Of a DNA stretch of 64,000 nt, positions 10,181-21,595 are shown one piece after another. The stretch's first letter is position 1. Each line of letters starts with the position of its first letter. Source of the DNA: Iris pallida (lineage: Eukaryota; Streptophyta; Magnoliopsida; Asparagales; Iridaceae); the NCBI GenBank assembly GCA_029216955.1, contig JANAVB010003400.1:17811451-17875450 (forward strand), in the 5' to 3' direction. A program made the position numbers and the translations under genes. The notes under the pieces were generated by a model. The model was not told the DNA's origin. It searched no databases and worked only from the letters and a program-made list of their open reading frames with translations.

Positions 10181-12797
10181 GGAACCCTTGAGAACCCTGA
10201 GGAACCGACTGGGCAAGTAAGGCTCCAAGAAGATAGAGTTGCGGTTGCGATATACCAGGTGTGCAGGATGGATGTTCTGCAACCAGAGGAGCATTTTATC
10301 AGACAAGAGGTAGGGGGGCCCAGTACCTTCAAGATGTACACCATTCACTTCTGCATCTGTAAAAGGAGGGAGAGACACGAAAAAGGTGTATCTATCCACT
10401 CTCACCAGCGCCTTCCGACAGGCTGGCATCGTACTGCACTCCCAAGGCATACGACGATACTGGAAGATGAAAGCATCATCCGCAGTGACGTCGTCTTCTG
10501 GACCAGGCCTCATCAAAGACCGGCAGTGCATCAACAGCCATCCTATCAAATAATGATAGGGCAGCTCGATTCGCTCAAAGTCTTTCGCCGTATCACGGGC
10601 AATGACCTTGGACGAGAAAGTACGGAGGCCACGATGAATGCTGCACACCATGGCGGGGATGAGAGCTAGTCTGACCCCGAAGACTAGCTTTACCGCAGGA
10701 AGGATAAAATTACGGGTGATCCTCTCAATAGAGCCAGCCCCTCCCGGAACTACGCAGTTCCGTAGCCATACCATCAGAAAGCCTGCCAGAAGAGCCTTCT
10801 CGGACAACTGCTGAGTATCCTGATAAAAATAAGTAAAAGAGTCAGATTGACTCCCAAATCTGTCGTCGGTGGTTTTCACCCTCTTGGCGGTTGACACCTG
10901 GTCTTGTACCTCCTCTCGAGTTCGAGGACTTCGGGGAGAAACCCAGCCTGAGGCGCCGAGCTTAAAGAGGTAACTGACCCAGGCCTTCGTTTGGGGAAGA
11001 TTCCCTTCCGAGCTGTCGTTCTTCTTTTTCGACATCTGCTGGCACGTGCTGTGATGACACAACAATTCCCGGTAGACAGCAACAAAGCCCGGGAATCTCT
11101 GCTCTAACTCCTCGAACTCTTCATTCGTGGGGGTATACACTTCGAAGACTTCATTCCCCCAGGGCAGCCTGGAGACTTTACGTATCTCGTGAAGAGCGAG
11201 TCCCATCTCTCTTCCCGGTGTAAAGAAGGTCCCCGTTCGGCGGTTATACATTTCTAGAAGAGCCATGAAGAGCTTCTTGTTTACGGGCAAACCATAACAG
11301 GTGCCCCGAATGGCATGGTACAAGCCGATCTGGCACAGGAGATTCTCGTAGGTCCGTAAAGTCTACATAGTCAAGTTGGTCCACGAAGGGATGGGGTTTA
11401 TCCAATTCAGCAGCGCCAACTGACCGATGGGGTAGGATCCTTTCTAAGCAAGCTGGTTTATGAAAGTGTCAGCTTGAGAGAACCTGAAGTTGGGACCCTG
11501 CGCATTTAAGAAACTAGCAGGGGCCAACCCCATCACGTAGCAGCTGATCGGTTTCCTGGTCGCGACTACCGACCCCAAGTTTATGTTATAATGAATATCG
11601 CCCATAAACATTCCATGCCGGCTCGGAGTCAAGGAATCCACCATCTTCTTATCCATTGGCAACATGTTGAACCACGATAGTGGGAAGTGACATTCCATTT
11701 GAGGGATGTGGATCGCCACCCCGTTAGAAGAAAAACTCCAACTTTCAGATATGTCCAAAATGCTGGAGTTCTTTACAGTCAGGGAATCTCCGAAGATGAA
11801 CGCAGGTTTCAGGTGTTGGTCCCCTAATTTCCCTGAGTTCATCATGCCAGCGAGAAAATAGAAAGACTGGTTTTTGATATCTCTCAGCCTTTCCTCAGAT
11901 TCATCTTTGGGAAGTTGGTTTGACACATACTCAACTATGTGGTCGAACCTCATACCCACAGCAGATTGGGCACGACCTACCAAGAGTTCTCCAGCAGGAT
12001 TGACTGGCAACTTTACTGAAAAAAGACAAAAGAAACAAGTTAGAAGATGGCCAGAGAAAACCACTTAGTGTATTCGGAGTTCATGCGGCTCTTATTAGGT
12101 GGGCCTTATGCGACACAGTTTAAAGGAGTTCATGCGGCTCCGATTAGGTGGGCCTTATGCGGTACAGTTTAAAGAAGTTCATGCGGCTCTGATTAGGCAG
12201 GCCTTATGCGGCACAGTTTAAAGGAGTTCATGCGGCTCTGATAAGGTGGGCCATATGCGACACAGTTTAAAGGAGTTCATGCGGCTCTGTTTGGTGGGGC
12301 TTCATGCGGCTCTGTTTATAAAGGAGCTTATGCGGCTCTGTTTGGTGGGGCTTCATGCGGCCCAACTTATATGCGGCTCTGTTTTGGTGGGTCTTCATGC
12401 GGCCCGGTTCATAAAGTGCTTATGCGGCAACATGACGGCTCTCATACGGCTCGGACATGAGGTACACCCCATGCGGCTCGGACATGAGACGTTCATGCGG
12501 CCCATACAGCACAGCATATGCGGATTCATCACACCGAACTTAAACAGTTCAATGAAGATGAAGGATATGCCAAAGAGAAAGGCTTGCACATAAAACATGC
12601 GACGTAGCCGTTATGGTTAGGGTTTGAGTCCATGCAGTCTTTCTCCCAACATTCTTACCGTTAATGGCAGGATGAACGTCGGGGTGAATTGGGATCGCTG
12701 ACGAGGAGGCAACTCCCTTGCCCTTCGCCGCCGCACTGGAGGATGTCTTGGGAGCCATTGATGATTGAAGGAGAGGAAGAGACGGCGACTTGGGCAT
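10148..12797 (-). pseudogene. Antisense extra gene of gypsy A, two exons, two nonsense codons
   Basis: Exon 1 is 12797-12659, starting ATG (M-P-K-S-P-S). The donor GTAAGA follows. Exon 2 begins at 12015 after a TTTTTTCAG acceptor. The junction keeps frame (phase 1) and the combined reading is 669 codons to a stop at 10148. The 643-bp intron holds an ATGCGGC array. Two in-frame TAG codons, at 11444-11446 and 11363-11365, interrupt an otherwise continuous frame. A TATA box lies upstream. Antisense extra genes between pol and the 3' LTR are known in Tat-type gypsy elements, with unknown function. Segments such as FPLSWFNMLPMDKK and LHEIRKVSRLPWGNEVFEVY look like those proteins. I do not assign a function. 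Confidence 0.75.
12070..12530. repeat. ATGCGGC array inside the intron of the antisense gene
   Basis: Between the splice sites of the antisense gene are about eighteen ATGCGRC cores. The first part has a period of ~47-50 bp (TTCATGCGGCTCTGATTAGG then TTATGCGGCACAGTTTAAAG); the second part is irregular. It stays within the predicted intron and would be removed from the mRNA. Confidence 0.75.
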
Positions 12798-12860
12798 AAA
12801 AGTTTGAAGAAAGAAGAAAGTAAAGAGAGTAAAGAACTTCTCTCTTCAAAAATTACTCAT

Positions 12861-12867
12861 ATTTATA
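12861..12867 (-). promoter_or_regulatory. TATA box of the antisense gene
   Basis: The minus strand reads CCTATAAATATGAG here, 64 bases upstream of the ATG at 12797. A CT-rich plant-type leader (TTACTTTCTTCTTTCTTC) lies between. The spacing suits a start site near 12830. This suggests that the antisense gene has its own promoter rather than using the LTR. Confidence 0.6.
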
Positions 12868-13074
12868 GGCTAGCAAGGGCGTGTGAACCGGTAGACGTTT
12901 CGGGTTGCGTGCGGCCTAGAAGATGAAGCCGACCCTTGGGATTCTATCCCCTTTGATGCAAAAAAAGAATGCTCAAAATTATTAAGGCAAATCTAAATAT
13001 TTAATGCCGACTCTTGGGATCCTATCCAAAAGACGGCTTTAAATCAAAAATAAATCAGGAACAATTAATGAGAC

Positions 13075-13259
13075 GTCTACGTGGCACAAAGACTAGACTA
13101 TGCGGCCAGAGAAGACTATGCGGCCAGAGAAGCCCATGCGGCCAGAGAAGACCATACGGCCAGAGAAGTCTATACGGCATAAAGAGCTCATGCGGACATA
13201 CCCATGCTTCTTATTCAAAGTATTTCAATTTTGTAAATTGAAAACTTTGAAGGGGGTCT
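13075..13259 (+). other. 3' untranslated end of gypsy A with ATGCGGCC units and polypurine tract
   Basis: Six ATGCGGCCAGAGAAG-like units occupy 13100-13200 (two read ATACGG). The segment 13238-13259 (GAAAACTTTGAAGGGGGTCT) immediately before the LTR is the polypurine tract that would prime plus-strand DNA. The same pre-LTR sequence occurs on the minus strand at 59656-59720. Between 12870 and 13075 I see nothing beyond A-specific spacer. Confidence 0.7.
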
Positions 13260-14331
13260 TGTAGAAGCATGGAAAAGAATGATAAAACCTTATGCGGCCC
13301 AAAAACTCCATGCGGCTCAGAACTTGGGGGGGTTCATGCGGCTCAAAAATCCCTGAGAGCTTCATGCGGCTCAGATAGTTTTTATGCGGCTCAGAAAAAG
13401 CCACGTGGCCTTATGCGGTTCGAAAGAGGCCCATACAGCTGGCTGGCCATTAATACTCTGACACAAAGTGACAGCTCTGACAGCTCTGACATAGCTCTGA
13501 CATGATAGCTCTGACATAAAGAAGAGACACGACATGCTCATAAAAAGACGAGAAAATCTTTGTGATAGCTGGCACAGTTCACAAATTCCAAGAAAGTTTT
13601 TTATGCGGATCGCCTGAGTGACCCTCATGCGGCTCGGTCGTGAGGCCACCCTCATGCGGCTCGGTTGTGAGGCCACCCTCATGCGGCTAGGTTGTGAGGC
13701 CACCCTCATGCGGCTCGGTTGTGAGGCCACCCTCATGCGGCTCGGTTGTGAGGCCACCCTCATGCGGCTCGGACAGGGGTACAGTCCTTCATGCGGCTCG
13801 CAACCTAGTGGCAGTTGGGACACGTGGCAGAAGTTGACTAAGTCTTAACAACTAAGATTTATTGCAACCAACAGATCATAGCAGTTCAGATCTATTTCAA
13901 CCAACATAACAGTCCAAATTTATTGCAACAAATAGATCAAGATTATTCTTAACCAATCCCCAACTGCCCACTTCTCAAGGCACATTTACAAGGATGTGGC
14001 CACGTGGCTGTACACCCCACTCATCATAAATTTCTATAAATAGCAAGGTGCTATTCCCTTGTACAGACACACAGAGCAGCAGAGAGATATAGAAAGCATT
14101 TCTTCGCTGGAGCCGAGGTTGCGTTCGATCGTCCAAGGAGTAAGGCAGAGTTGATAGCACTTTCCCGAGCCTCTACCGTCACCCCCAGAATCCAAATTAA
14201 ACAATTGTACTTAGATTGCTTTTCCTAGGTTTTGTTCCTGGGCTCTCTTTGTACGAGCGAGTTTGTAATTGTGAATTAAAGTTCAGTCCTTCCATAAAAC
14301 TGTTCTGTTCTTTGATAATCAATGGCAAACA
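13260..14331 (+). repeat. 3' LTR of gypsy A
   Basis: This 1072-bp LTR starts TGTAGAAGC and ends GGCAAACA. It has six 27-bp ATGCGGCT units at 13619-13790 and a TATA box TATAAATAG at 14035-14043. It is uninterrupted and shows the state of the 5' LTR before the 2707-5161 insertion. Confidence 0.9.
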
Positions 14332-15112
14332 CTACCTTCTCCTAGAATCCAGTATCGTAACGTATCATGGTTGGATCTACAATACTAGTTGGAGGAGGAG
14401 AGTATTAGTGTAGATATGTGATTATACCCTCCGTGTGCAATTCTTGTTTCTTATGAGTATTGATCATACACTGCACGTATGATTAACCAAGCCATAAATT
14501 TCCTTGTAAGTTCCTAAGCCGATCACGTATTCAAACTAGTGCCACTCACATATATGGTACTTCCTAATTACTGTACATGATGATTCATGTTCTCCTGTTT
14601 ACTTACAGCATTTGCATATATGGTATATTCCTGTACATGTTTACCTTGCCCTGTATATTTTCTATTTGCTGTTACATAGTCTTTATCATTCATTGGAACT
14701 GCTATTAGAGATGTACTTCGCTCCAATCCTGATCGGATAACTATTTTTTAGGTAATATTATGCCCTACACTTTGGATTTTATGATAACAGATCTCGATGT
14801 TCCATTGACCGTGAGTTAACCTCTGGGAGCTTCATCCTATGTTCTTCATTTAGATTTTTGTTTCATTATCAGATTTGTCTCTGATACATTCCTGACATAT
14901 ATGATCATTTATAGATTCTGGATGATTCAGTGTTGTTTCTATCCTTCTTATTTATATCTTCCTTAGCTGTATTTGATTTTAGCATTATTGTGGATCATAT
15001 AAATATTATAGATATTATTGGGTACTTGACAGCGTTCTACCGCCGATACTGTGGCGTAGGCTAGGTGTGACCCACGTACTCGTGTCCGAATATTCGGGTG
15101 TGGGTCGTGACA
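14332..15112 (+). mobile_element. 3' end of the 5' LTR of gypsy X
   Basis: This continues the 2215-2446 fragment and aligns with 22152-22888. It ends CCGAATATTCGGGTGTGGGT then CGTGACA at 15112. CCGAATATTCGG is a perfect 12-bp palindrome, also present in the 3' LTR. Confidence 0.8.
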
Positions 15113-15486
15113 CATTTTTATGGTGGCCCATCAGGCCAGTCTTCGCAACTAGTGCGAAATCGTAGTAGTACATATGCTTAGTCATACTACTGCGAGCCTG
15201 CCCTAGGATAAGGATTTTGAGTCATAGAATATTTTAGTAGGTTTAGTACTCAATCACATATTAGGACTCCTTGAGAGATTCTTGGGACGACCCATGAGAA
15301 TCTCACTCTAAACCTTATCTCGAAATTTGTTTCCACTTGTTTTCGTCTACTCTTCTTTGTTCGTTGATTGAATCTTGGTGTTCGTTGTTGACTTTGATTT
15401 TGTATTGAGACAAATTTTATGGACTAAATTAAGGTATATTCTGATGACATATTTGATGAGGATAGTGTGAAAGATAAATGTCTGCT

Positions 15487-15735
15487 TAGTTATGGAGTCT
15501 AGAGTTTATCGCAGCCATACTAGCTGGCATGACAAAAACATAGAGCCTGATTTGGGGTATACTTATCTTAGTTATGGAATTTAGAGTTTCTTGCAGCCAT
15601 ACAGGTTGGCATGATGAGAATTCTAGATAACATGATTATAGGGTATATACCTTAGTTATGGACTCTATCGTTTATTGCAGCTATGCTGACTGGCGTAGCA
15701 AAAATTCTGGGTAACATGATTTCAGAAAGACATAT
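15487..15735 (+). repeat. Three ~83-bp degenerate tandem repeats
   Basis: Each unit starts CTTAGTTATGGA, continues with TTTATYGCAGCCATACT and a GGCATGAC-like segment. The units lie in the leader of X after the 5' LTR. Confidence 0.7.
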
Positions 15736-17169
15736 ACGATTATCAGATTATATCTTAAATTGGTTCTTAACGTATCGTCCATATCATTCCACCTTGTTAT
15801 CATTGATTTCTGGTCCATCACCCTAATAGCTCAGGGTAGGGATATCTTTAGTTCCTCTAGTTCAGTTCCTTATGGGGCCTTACCTTCATTAGTTTCGAGG
15901 TAGTTTCTTGGATAGTATAGTAGTTTAGTAAGTTGTAGATAGGTTGTGTCGGAATATAGTTAATAGTTGGCATCCTAGATTATCAAGCATGTGACCAGTA
16001 TAGTTACAAAGTTAGTGACTGTGTACCAAGGATGCCTGGAGGGTGCAAGTGTCCAGGATGTATCAGGATTGGTGAGTAATAAGTGATAGGTGTAGTGTAT
16101 CAGTTTAGTATTAGTGAGTGCTATTGAGGGTGATAATATTAGCTAGGTGTATCAGTGTGATATTAAATATAGGGTATTATAAGGAAGTAACATGAGAGTG
16201 GGAGAATGATATATGACTGAGAATGGAAACAAAATCAAGAGACCGGTAGTATCAATTTGAAAATGATTACGTTCAAAGGATTCTCCTGAGTACAGAATAT
16301 TTCATGCAAAAAAAAAGCGTAGGAGGAATTTCAAGAAAAAATAACAATGGAATATACATTAATGATGATTCTAGAGTTGTATCCTGAGAACCGATGAGAC
16401 CATTCAAGAATGATTGGGTCTTGAGTGAATTTAGATGCTATTTTTAGCTACTAGCTCTTGATAATTCATTATCAAATTAAGGCTAAGATATCAAGTTTAG
16501 AATCCAAATACAGGAAAGGAGACTATAACTACATAAGGAGATGATACAAAATTGAGTAAAGGATTCGTAGGAGAATGATTAAGAACTGGTAGGACATGAA
16601 AATTTTGAATTATAGGAAAATTTAGATACTTTTGTGAGGCTTTTAAATCTTAAGAAGGATAATATTTGAAGGTATAAGGTTGAAGAAAATGTGAAGGGTG
16701 ATTTATACGGTAGTGGCATTAATACGAGGAGTGTAAATCTGAACAATGTTCAAGGATTTTATAAACCATGATTCAGGGATTCCGGATCCAAATTTAAGAC
16801 AAGGTAGAGGAATTTGGACTTTCAACATGATTAGGTTGATAATGGGTTACGGAATCGAGGGGAGTAAAAAAAGGGAAGGAATTGAAGAATTATAACAAGA
16901 GGATGTTTCTTAACCTTTGAAGTAAAGGCCGAATGCCTTATAGTAATCATATAAGAGTTTGATCTTCATGATTGAAGATCATGATTTTTGTAGTGATATA
17001 TTTGATCTTATAAGATAAAGGTATAATTGTGAAATGACGATCGGATAATCTTGGCAGAATAAGATGATTACCTTGGCTTCCTTCTGCAATTCATACCTTT
17101 TGATTTCCCTATCCTAGTAGAAGAGATTGATCTCCCTACCCTTGAATCATCCTTAAATTTTGATATTGC

Positions 17170-18180
17170 TTAAATTTGGTCCACTTTGATCGTGACCAAT
17201 CGGTTTTGGTCATCTCCTTTAACGTGCCAACATTCTTGATTCTTGACTATACTCAAACAATTTTAAATCCGATCGTGACCTGGATTTCCATCCTTTATTG
17301 CTCGTGCCTAGACTTCGATTATATTTCATCGTATCTAAATATTGTTTTAATCAAGATTAGGCTGACTTGTCCTTTACCGTGTCAAATTTAATTCTGATCG
17401 TGTTTGGATTTCAATGCGACTATAGTCCCTACCTAAAACTTTGATTAATTATGCCTGAATTTTCATGTTTGGTCGTACCTAGATGACCTGGCATGACTAG
17501 ACGACTTTGATTCCATTAATCGTGACTTTACGTATTAATTTTACTACTTAATCGTGCCTAAAATTATCAATCTTCGATCACGACTATCTGATTCAGAACT
17601 TAGTCGTATCAGAATTGGATTTGATTGCATCTGAATAAATTTTTCTATCGTGCCTAAATTTCGATTCTATAGTCGCTCGTGCTCATATTTCATTCCTAAT
17701 CATGCCTAGGTTTTAAATTTTTTGTAGCTCTATCCTAAATCATGCCTAAGTGATTTTAAGTCATTTTCAAGATCTTAATCGCATCGGAGCATCGATTGTT
17801 GTCATTCACGACCTAACTATAATTTTGATCAATGAGATTCTCGATCGTGCCTATGCAACCTTAAATCTGATTTTCATCCCATACTTGAATTTCGATTCTA
17901 TCTTTAGTTTACTAGCCGTGACAGAGATCGTGCTTAAAATAGTTTGTATTTATTTCTAATCGTACCTAAATGACATGAGTTTATTTCTAAATCGTTCCTA
18001 TATAGTATTATCCATACTACGATTCTATCATGCCAAAATCATTAGTCAAATCATTAGTCGTGCCCAAGTGGTTTTGAATTGATTATCTTGATCGAGTCAA
18101 AGTTATCGTTCTTTGATCGTGCTTAAGGTATTAATTAAACTCTCCATCGTATTTTGATTCCTATGCTAATCTTAAATTTC
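17170..18180 (+). repeat. Interspersed degenerate TCGTGCCTAAAT motif
   Basis: At least fourteen variants of TCGTGCCTAAAT(T), for example near 17300, 17550, 17649 and 17846, recur at irregular 30-100 bp intervals, often followed by TTTGATT or TTCGATT. There is no steady period and no open frame. The repeat lies just before the 3' LTR of X. Confidence 0.55.
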
Positions 18181-18831
18181 GAGGACAAAATTTCTTTAAG
18201 GATGGTAAATTTGTAACCTCCGTTAACCGAATTCTGGAGTTCTTTTTCCGATTTTTTGTATTTTTGTATTTTTCTGAATTTTTCTAAATCTGTGAAATCG
18301 TGAATTTTAATATGAAATATATTTTCATTCGTAATATGCTATCGGTACTTTTGATGGGTCATTGGTTTTGTAAAACTACATTATATGAGATTTCATCCTA
18401 AATAAATTTATTGTCCATTTTCTAGAATTTTTATCAGTTATAAATATTTACTTTTATATAAAGGAAAAGATTGTCAAAATATTACTGTAAATAAAGAATA
18501 CTTTTGTTACTAATTATTTTAATCTTAAAGGTTTACAATAATTTGTAAGTTACTTGATTACCCTCGTATCGGACTAAGACTAATTCAATTTTATTTTTGC
18601 GTACCAAGCCTTAGGCTTTGGATCGTGGGCTAGGGCTTTGAGATTAGCTAGTAATCGGGTAGTTGGTAGCTAATCGACAATTAGCTAATAATAAGTTAAA
18701 CTAGTTGTTAGTAGTTAGTGTTAGGGTTAGTGTTAGTAATTTCCACTAATATTCCTACATCTATTACATTTACATCTTTGCCACTAGGGTTTCCTACACT
18801 ACCTCTACAAATATTGGAGACTCCCCAACAT

Positions 18832-18840
18832 TTTATATAG
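18832..18840 (+). promoter_or_regulatory. Probable TATA box of the X LTR
   Basis: TTTATATAG is followed about 30 bases later by the CA-rich leader starting ACACACACACTCACAACC. Confidence 0.5.
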
Positions 18841-19940
18841 CAATTCCTAAACACCCCACACACACACTCACAACCGCCAACCCTACCCCTACTCCACAGA
18901 GCTGCAGCATCCCTGTTGACCCGGCCATCCGCCACCCCGGCGTCGCCATTCTCCGCTACCAGTGCCACCCTCACCATTCCACCCCGGCCAACTCCGGCCC
19001 TCGACACCCTCCCGACCACCATCACCATTCCACCTCCACCACCACTAGCACCACCACTACACCCCGGCTATCCACCACCTGTCGCCACCTACACCACTCC
19101 CAACGCCACCGTTCCGACTATCCACCCTACCACAACCAAGCAAACAAACCACCACCACGGCATCATCATCACCAGCACCACCACTCCCCCAGTACGATCA
19201 CCTCCCTGCCTCCTCTGTCGAACACACAACAACCACCGCCGCCACTACACAACAGCACCCCCCCCGCCTCTCTCCATCGGACCTGACCAAGCCACCAGCA
19301 CACACGAGAGAGAGAGATAAAAGATAGGGAGGACCACCACTCACCTGACCGGCATATCCGGCCACCCGTCGTGACCACCACGCCTCACCGACCTCTGTGC
19401 TGCTCAACCCAACTATCTGCCCGCGCTAATGCTGCATCGCAGTGTTTCCTCCGACGAGCCAGCGCCTGTCCAGATATGGCGCCCCCACACAAGCCCGAGC
19501 CTCTCCAGAGCAGCCGTATCTAGATCTGCTCCCTGCCACCTAGCCGCCCCACCCCGTGCACCGTGCGGCCAGATCCAGCGCCGCTATGGCCGGTTTCGGC
19601 CACCGCGAGCCAGCACGAGCGCCACCGAGCCCCGACCTTCCCGTGCGCCTCTGTGTCAGCACTTGCCTCCATGCGCTGCTTCCCCTCCGCCGGCGTGAGC
19701 CACCGCGCCTAGTCCGATGGGCAGTCGCCCCTTAGGTAAGACCCCCCTTCTCTCTCCCCTCTTTATTTTTTATTTTGTGATCTTGGAGCTTCACTCCCCT
19801 CCCATTTTGTGCTTTCAGTAGAGTAGTTAGGTTAATTAATTAGGGTTTTAATTAATATCATTAAAGTTAATGACATTAATTAGGGAGTTGAGAAAAGGGA
19901 ATGGAAGAACAGGTGATGTTGTTATATACATACATTGTTA

Positions 19941-20892
19941 TCTATATATATAATATCAAAATAGTGGCTTTTCCGTCTAAAATGTGGCAGTAGAATAATT
20001 AATAGGCTGCAAATAGTGGCCTAAAATGTGTCCACAATTAATGCATCCACAATTAATGTATCCCAAAGTGAAAAATAAATGTAACAGTTAATTGGGATAC
20101 ATTAATTATGGCCTAAAATATGGCAATAGAATAGTTAATGCATACTTATTGGTAATTAAAATTGTTTACTTAACAATAGTTGATGATGCATCATGCCAAT
20201 TAATGTTTTCCTGCCCAAAGTAGAAAATATAGCACTCTTTTGGGTTCCCAATTAAAATAGTGCCTCAAACTATTCTACTTCCATTCATTTGCAGCTTCAT
20301 TCCATTCATTAACTATTAATTTTAGTACCAAAGAATATGCATTTGCTGGGCTTCCCATTGGGTTCCCAATAAGGCTGCAATTGGGTTCCCAATTAAGGCT
20401 ATTATTAAGCTTCTCTTTTTTGTCTATAAATAGATGAAAGCATGTATTTGAATGTACAAATTTTTAACTTGCCCACAAAATTCCTATGGCTCAATTTTTC
20501 TGTCTCTTATTCATGATGTGAGTCCTTCAAAACCCTTCTGGAATTTGAAGGTTCGGCTCGTGCGTCTCTATGAGGTAACTGGGTACGATATTTTCACATA
20601 ACCAATATTTTATCATTAATTCATTTAGAACAATACGTATTAGAATTATATTTTGTGAATTACATAGTTAATCCTGAGGATGATTACGTTGTTGAAGTTT
20701 AATCTATTCTTTTTTATGCTATTTTTTTTTCTGTGTAAAAACTGAAAGATAGTTTGTTATTTATTTTCGAAAAAAATAGTTACCAACTTTTTTTTTCAAT
20801 TTCATATGCTATCATACATACATATTATAAACACTTTTAAAATAAAATAGTATTAGATATAGATTCCGTGCATCACACGGGGGCACTGCTAG
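19941..20892 (+). mobile_element. Non-autonomous Helitron
   Basis: The 5' end is TCTATATATATAATATC directly after an A. The 3' end has a small hairpin, CCGTG-CATCA-CACGG (20866-20880), then 12 bases to CTAG, followed by a T. A-TC...hairpin...CTRR-T is the Helitron signature. There is no Rep/helicase gene, so it would need a partner element. Confidence 0.75.
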
Positions 20893-21224
20893 TTTCTATT
20901 ATTATTATTATCATTACTAGGGTTAGTTAATTAGTAGTGTTATATTCATAGAGTTTAGCACAAGTCCAGATTGGGCTTGATCATAGGTCCAATAGATGGA
21001 ATTATTGGATCAATAATTGAATCTATGGGTTGGACTGAGCCAATGGGGAAATTGTTTGGGTATTTAATATATGTAATTACATTGGGTTGGTCTAATTCTT
21101 TAAATTATTATTTTGGGCTAATGAAAATTTATGGGTTTAAATTACTAGGGTTTTGATTATAGCATTTACATATGTATATTTGTGTACATATTTTCTACGT
21201 ATTGTATATATTTGAGTATGGTGT

Positions 21225-21301
21225 ACTACTACTATTACTATTACTAGTACTATTACTATTACTATTACTATTACTATTACTATTACTATTACTACTACTA
21301 C

Positions 21302-21340
<39 letters not shown>
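21225..21340 (+). repeat. (ATT)n/(ACT)n microsatellite
   Basis: A trinucleotide run of TACTAT and ATT units gives an artefactual poly-leucine frame. Confidence 0.9.
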
Positions 21341-21344
<4 letters not shown>

Positions 21345-21541
21345 AGTATTATTTATTTGGAATTATATTATAATATTTCTAAAATATATTTATTAAGTTT
21401 CGACCTAAAATCGTGTTTGTCAAATTGGAGATTTAGTACTAGAACGATTTTCTATATTTTCAAGATATATATCTAAAAAATATTACGATTAATAAAAAAT
21501 ATAGTTTCTAGATATTATAAATAGATTTTTGGATTTAAAAG

Positions 21542-21544
<3 letters not shown>

Positions 21545-21594
<50 letters not shown>
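21545..21594 (+). repeat. (TA)n microsatellite
   Basis: About 25 TA units occur in the X 3' LTR. Confidence 0.95.

Positions 21595-21595
<1 letters not shown>

Larger units (their letters stand above)
2452..14331 (+). mobile_element. Ty3/gypsy element A (Tat-type), non-autonomous, with antisense gene
   Basis: The two LTRs both start TGTAGAAGCATGG (2452 and 13260) and end GGCAAACA (6028 and 14331). Flanking pentamers are CAACC (2447-2451) and CTACC (14332-14336), a 5-bp target duplication with one mismatch, and the undisturbed second copy of the target at about 22150 supports the insertion point. Order inside: primer site, gag (6019-8983), protease (9419-10180), antisense gene (12797-10148), purine-rich tract, 3' LTR. 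Reverse transcriptase, RNase H and integrase are missing between protease and antisense gene. A gag-protease plus an extra antisense gene is known in the Tat lineage; assignment to it is inferred from that and from the primer site. Confidence 0.85.
15113..18211 (+). mobile_element. Interior of gypsy X, non-coding remnant
   Basis: Three kilobases lie between the two X LTRs with no recognisable gag or pol domain and only short frames. The right end has the motif TTCGAGGACAAAATTTCTTT before the LTR, very like the end of Del/Tekay-type chromovirus interiors (TTCGAGGACGAA). It is either a heavily deleted element or a large non-coding derivative. Confidence 0.6.

Noticed and set aside
14216..14413. 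Possible host gene after the 3' LTR of A
   Set aside because: The frame crosses the A/X junction and aligns with X LTR sequence at 22150; no protein family seen.
18916..19320. Pro/Thr/His-rich coding frame
   Set aside because: Low-complexity CA/CC-rich LTR leader of gypsy X; no domain, and the opposite strand is equally open.
21172..21396. Poly-leucine membrane-like protein
   Set aside because: Translation of the (ATT/ACT)n microsatellite.
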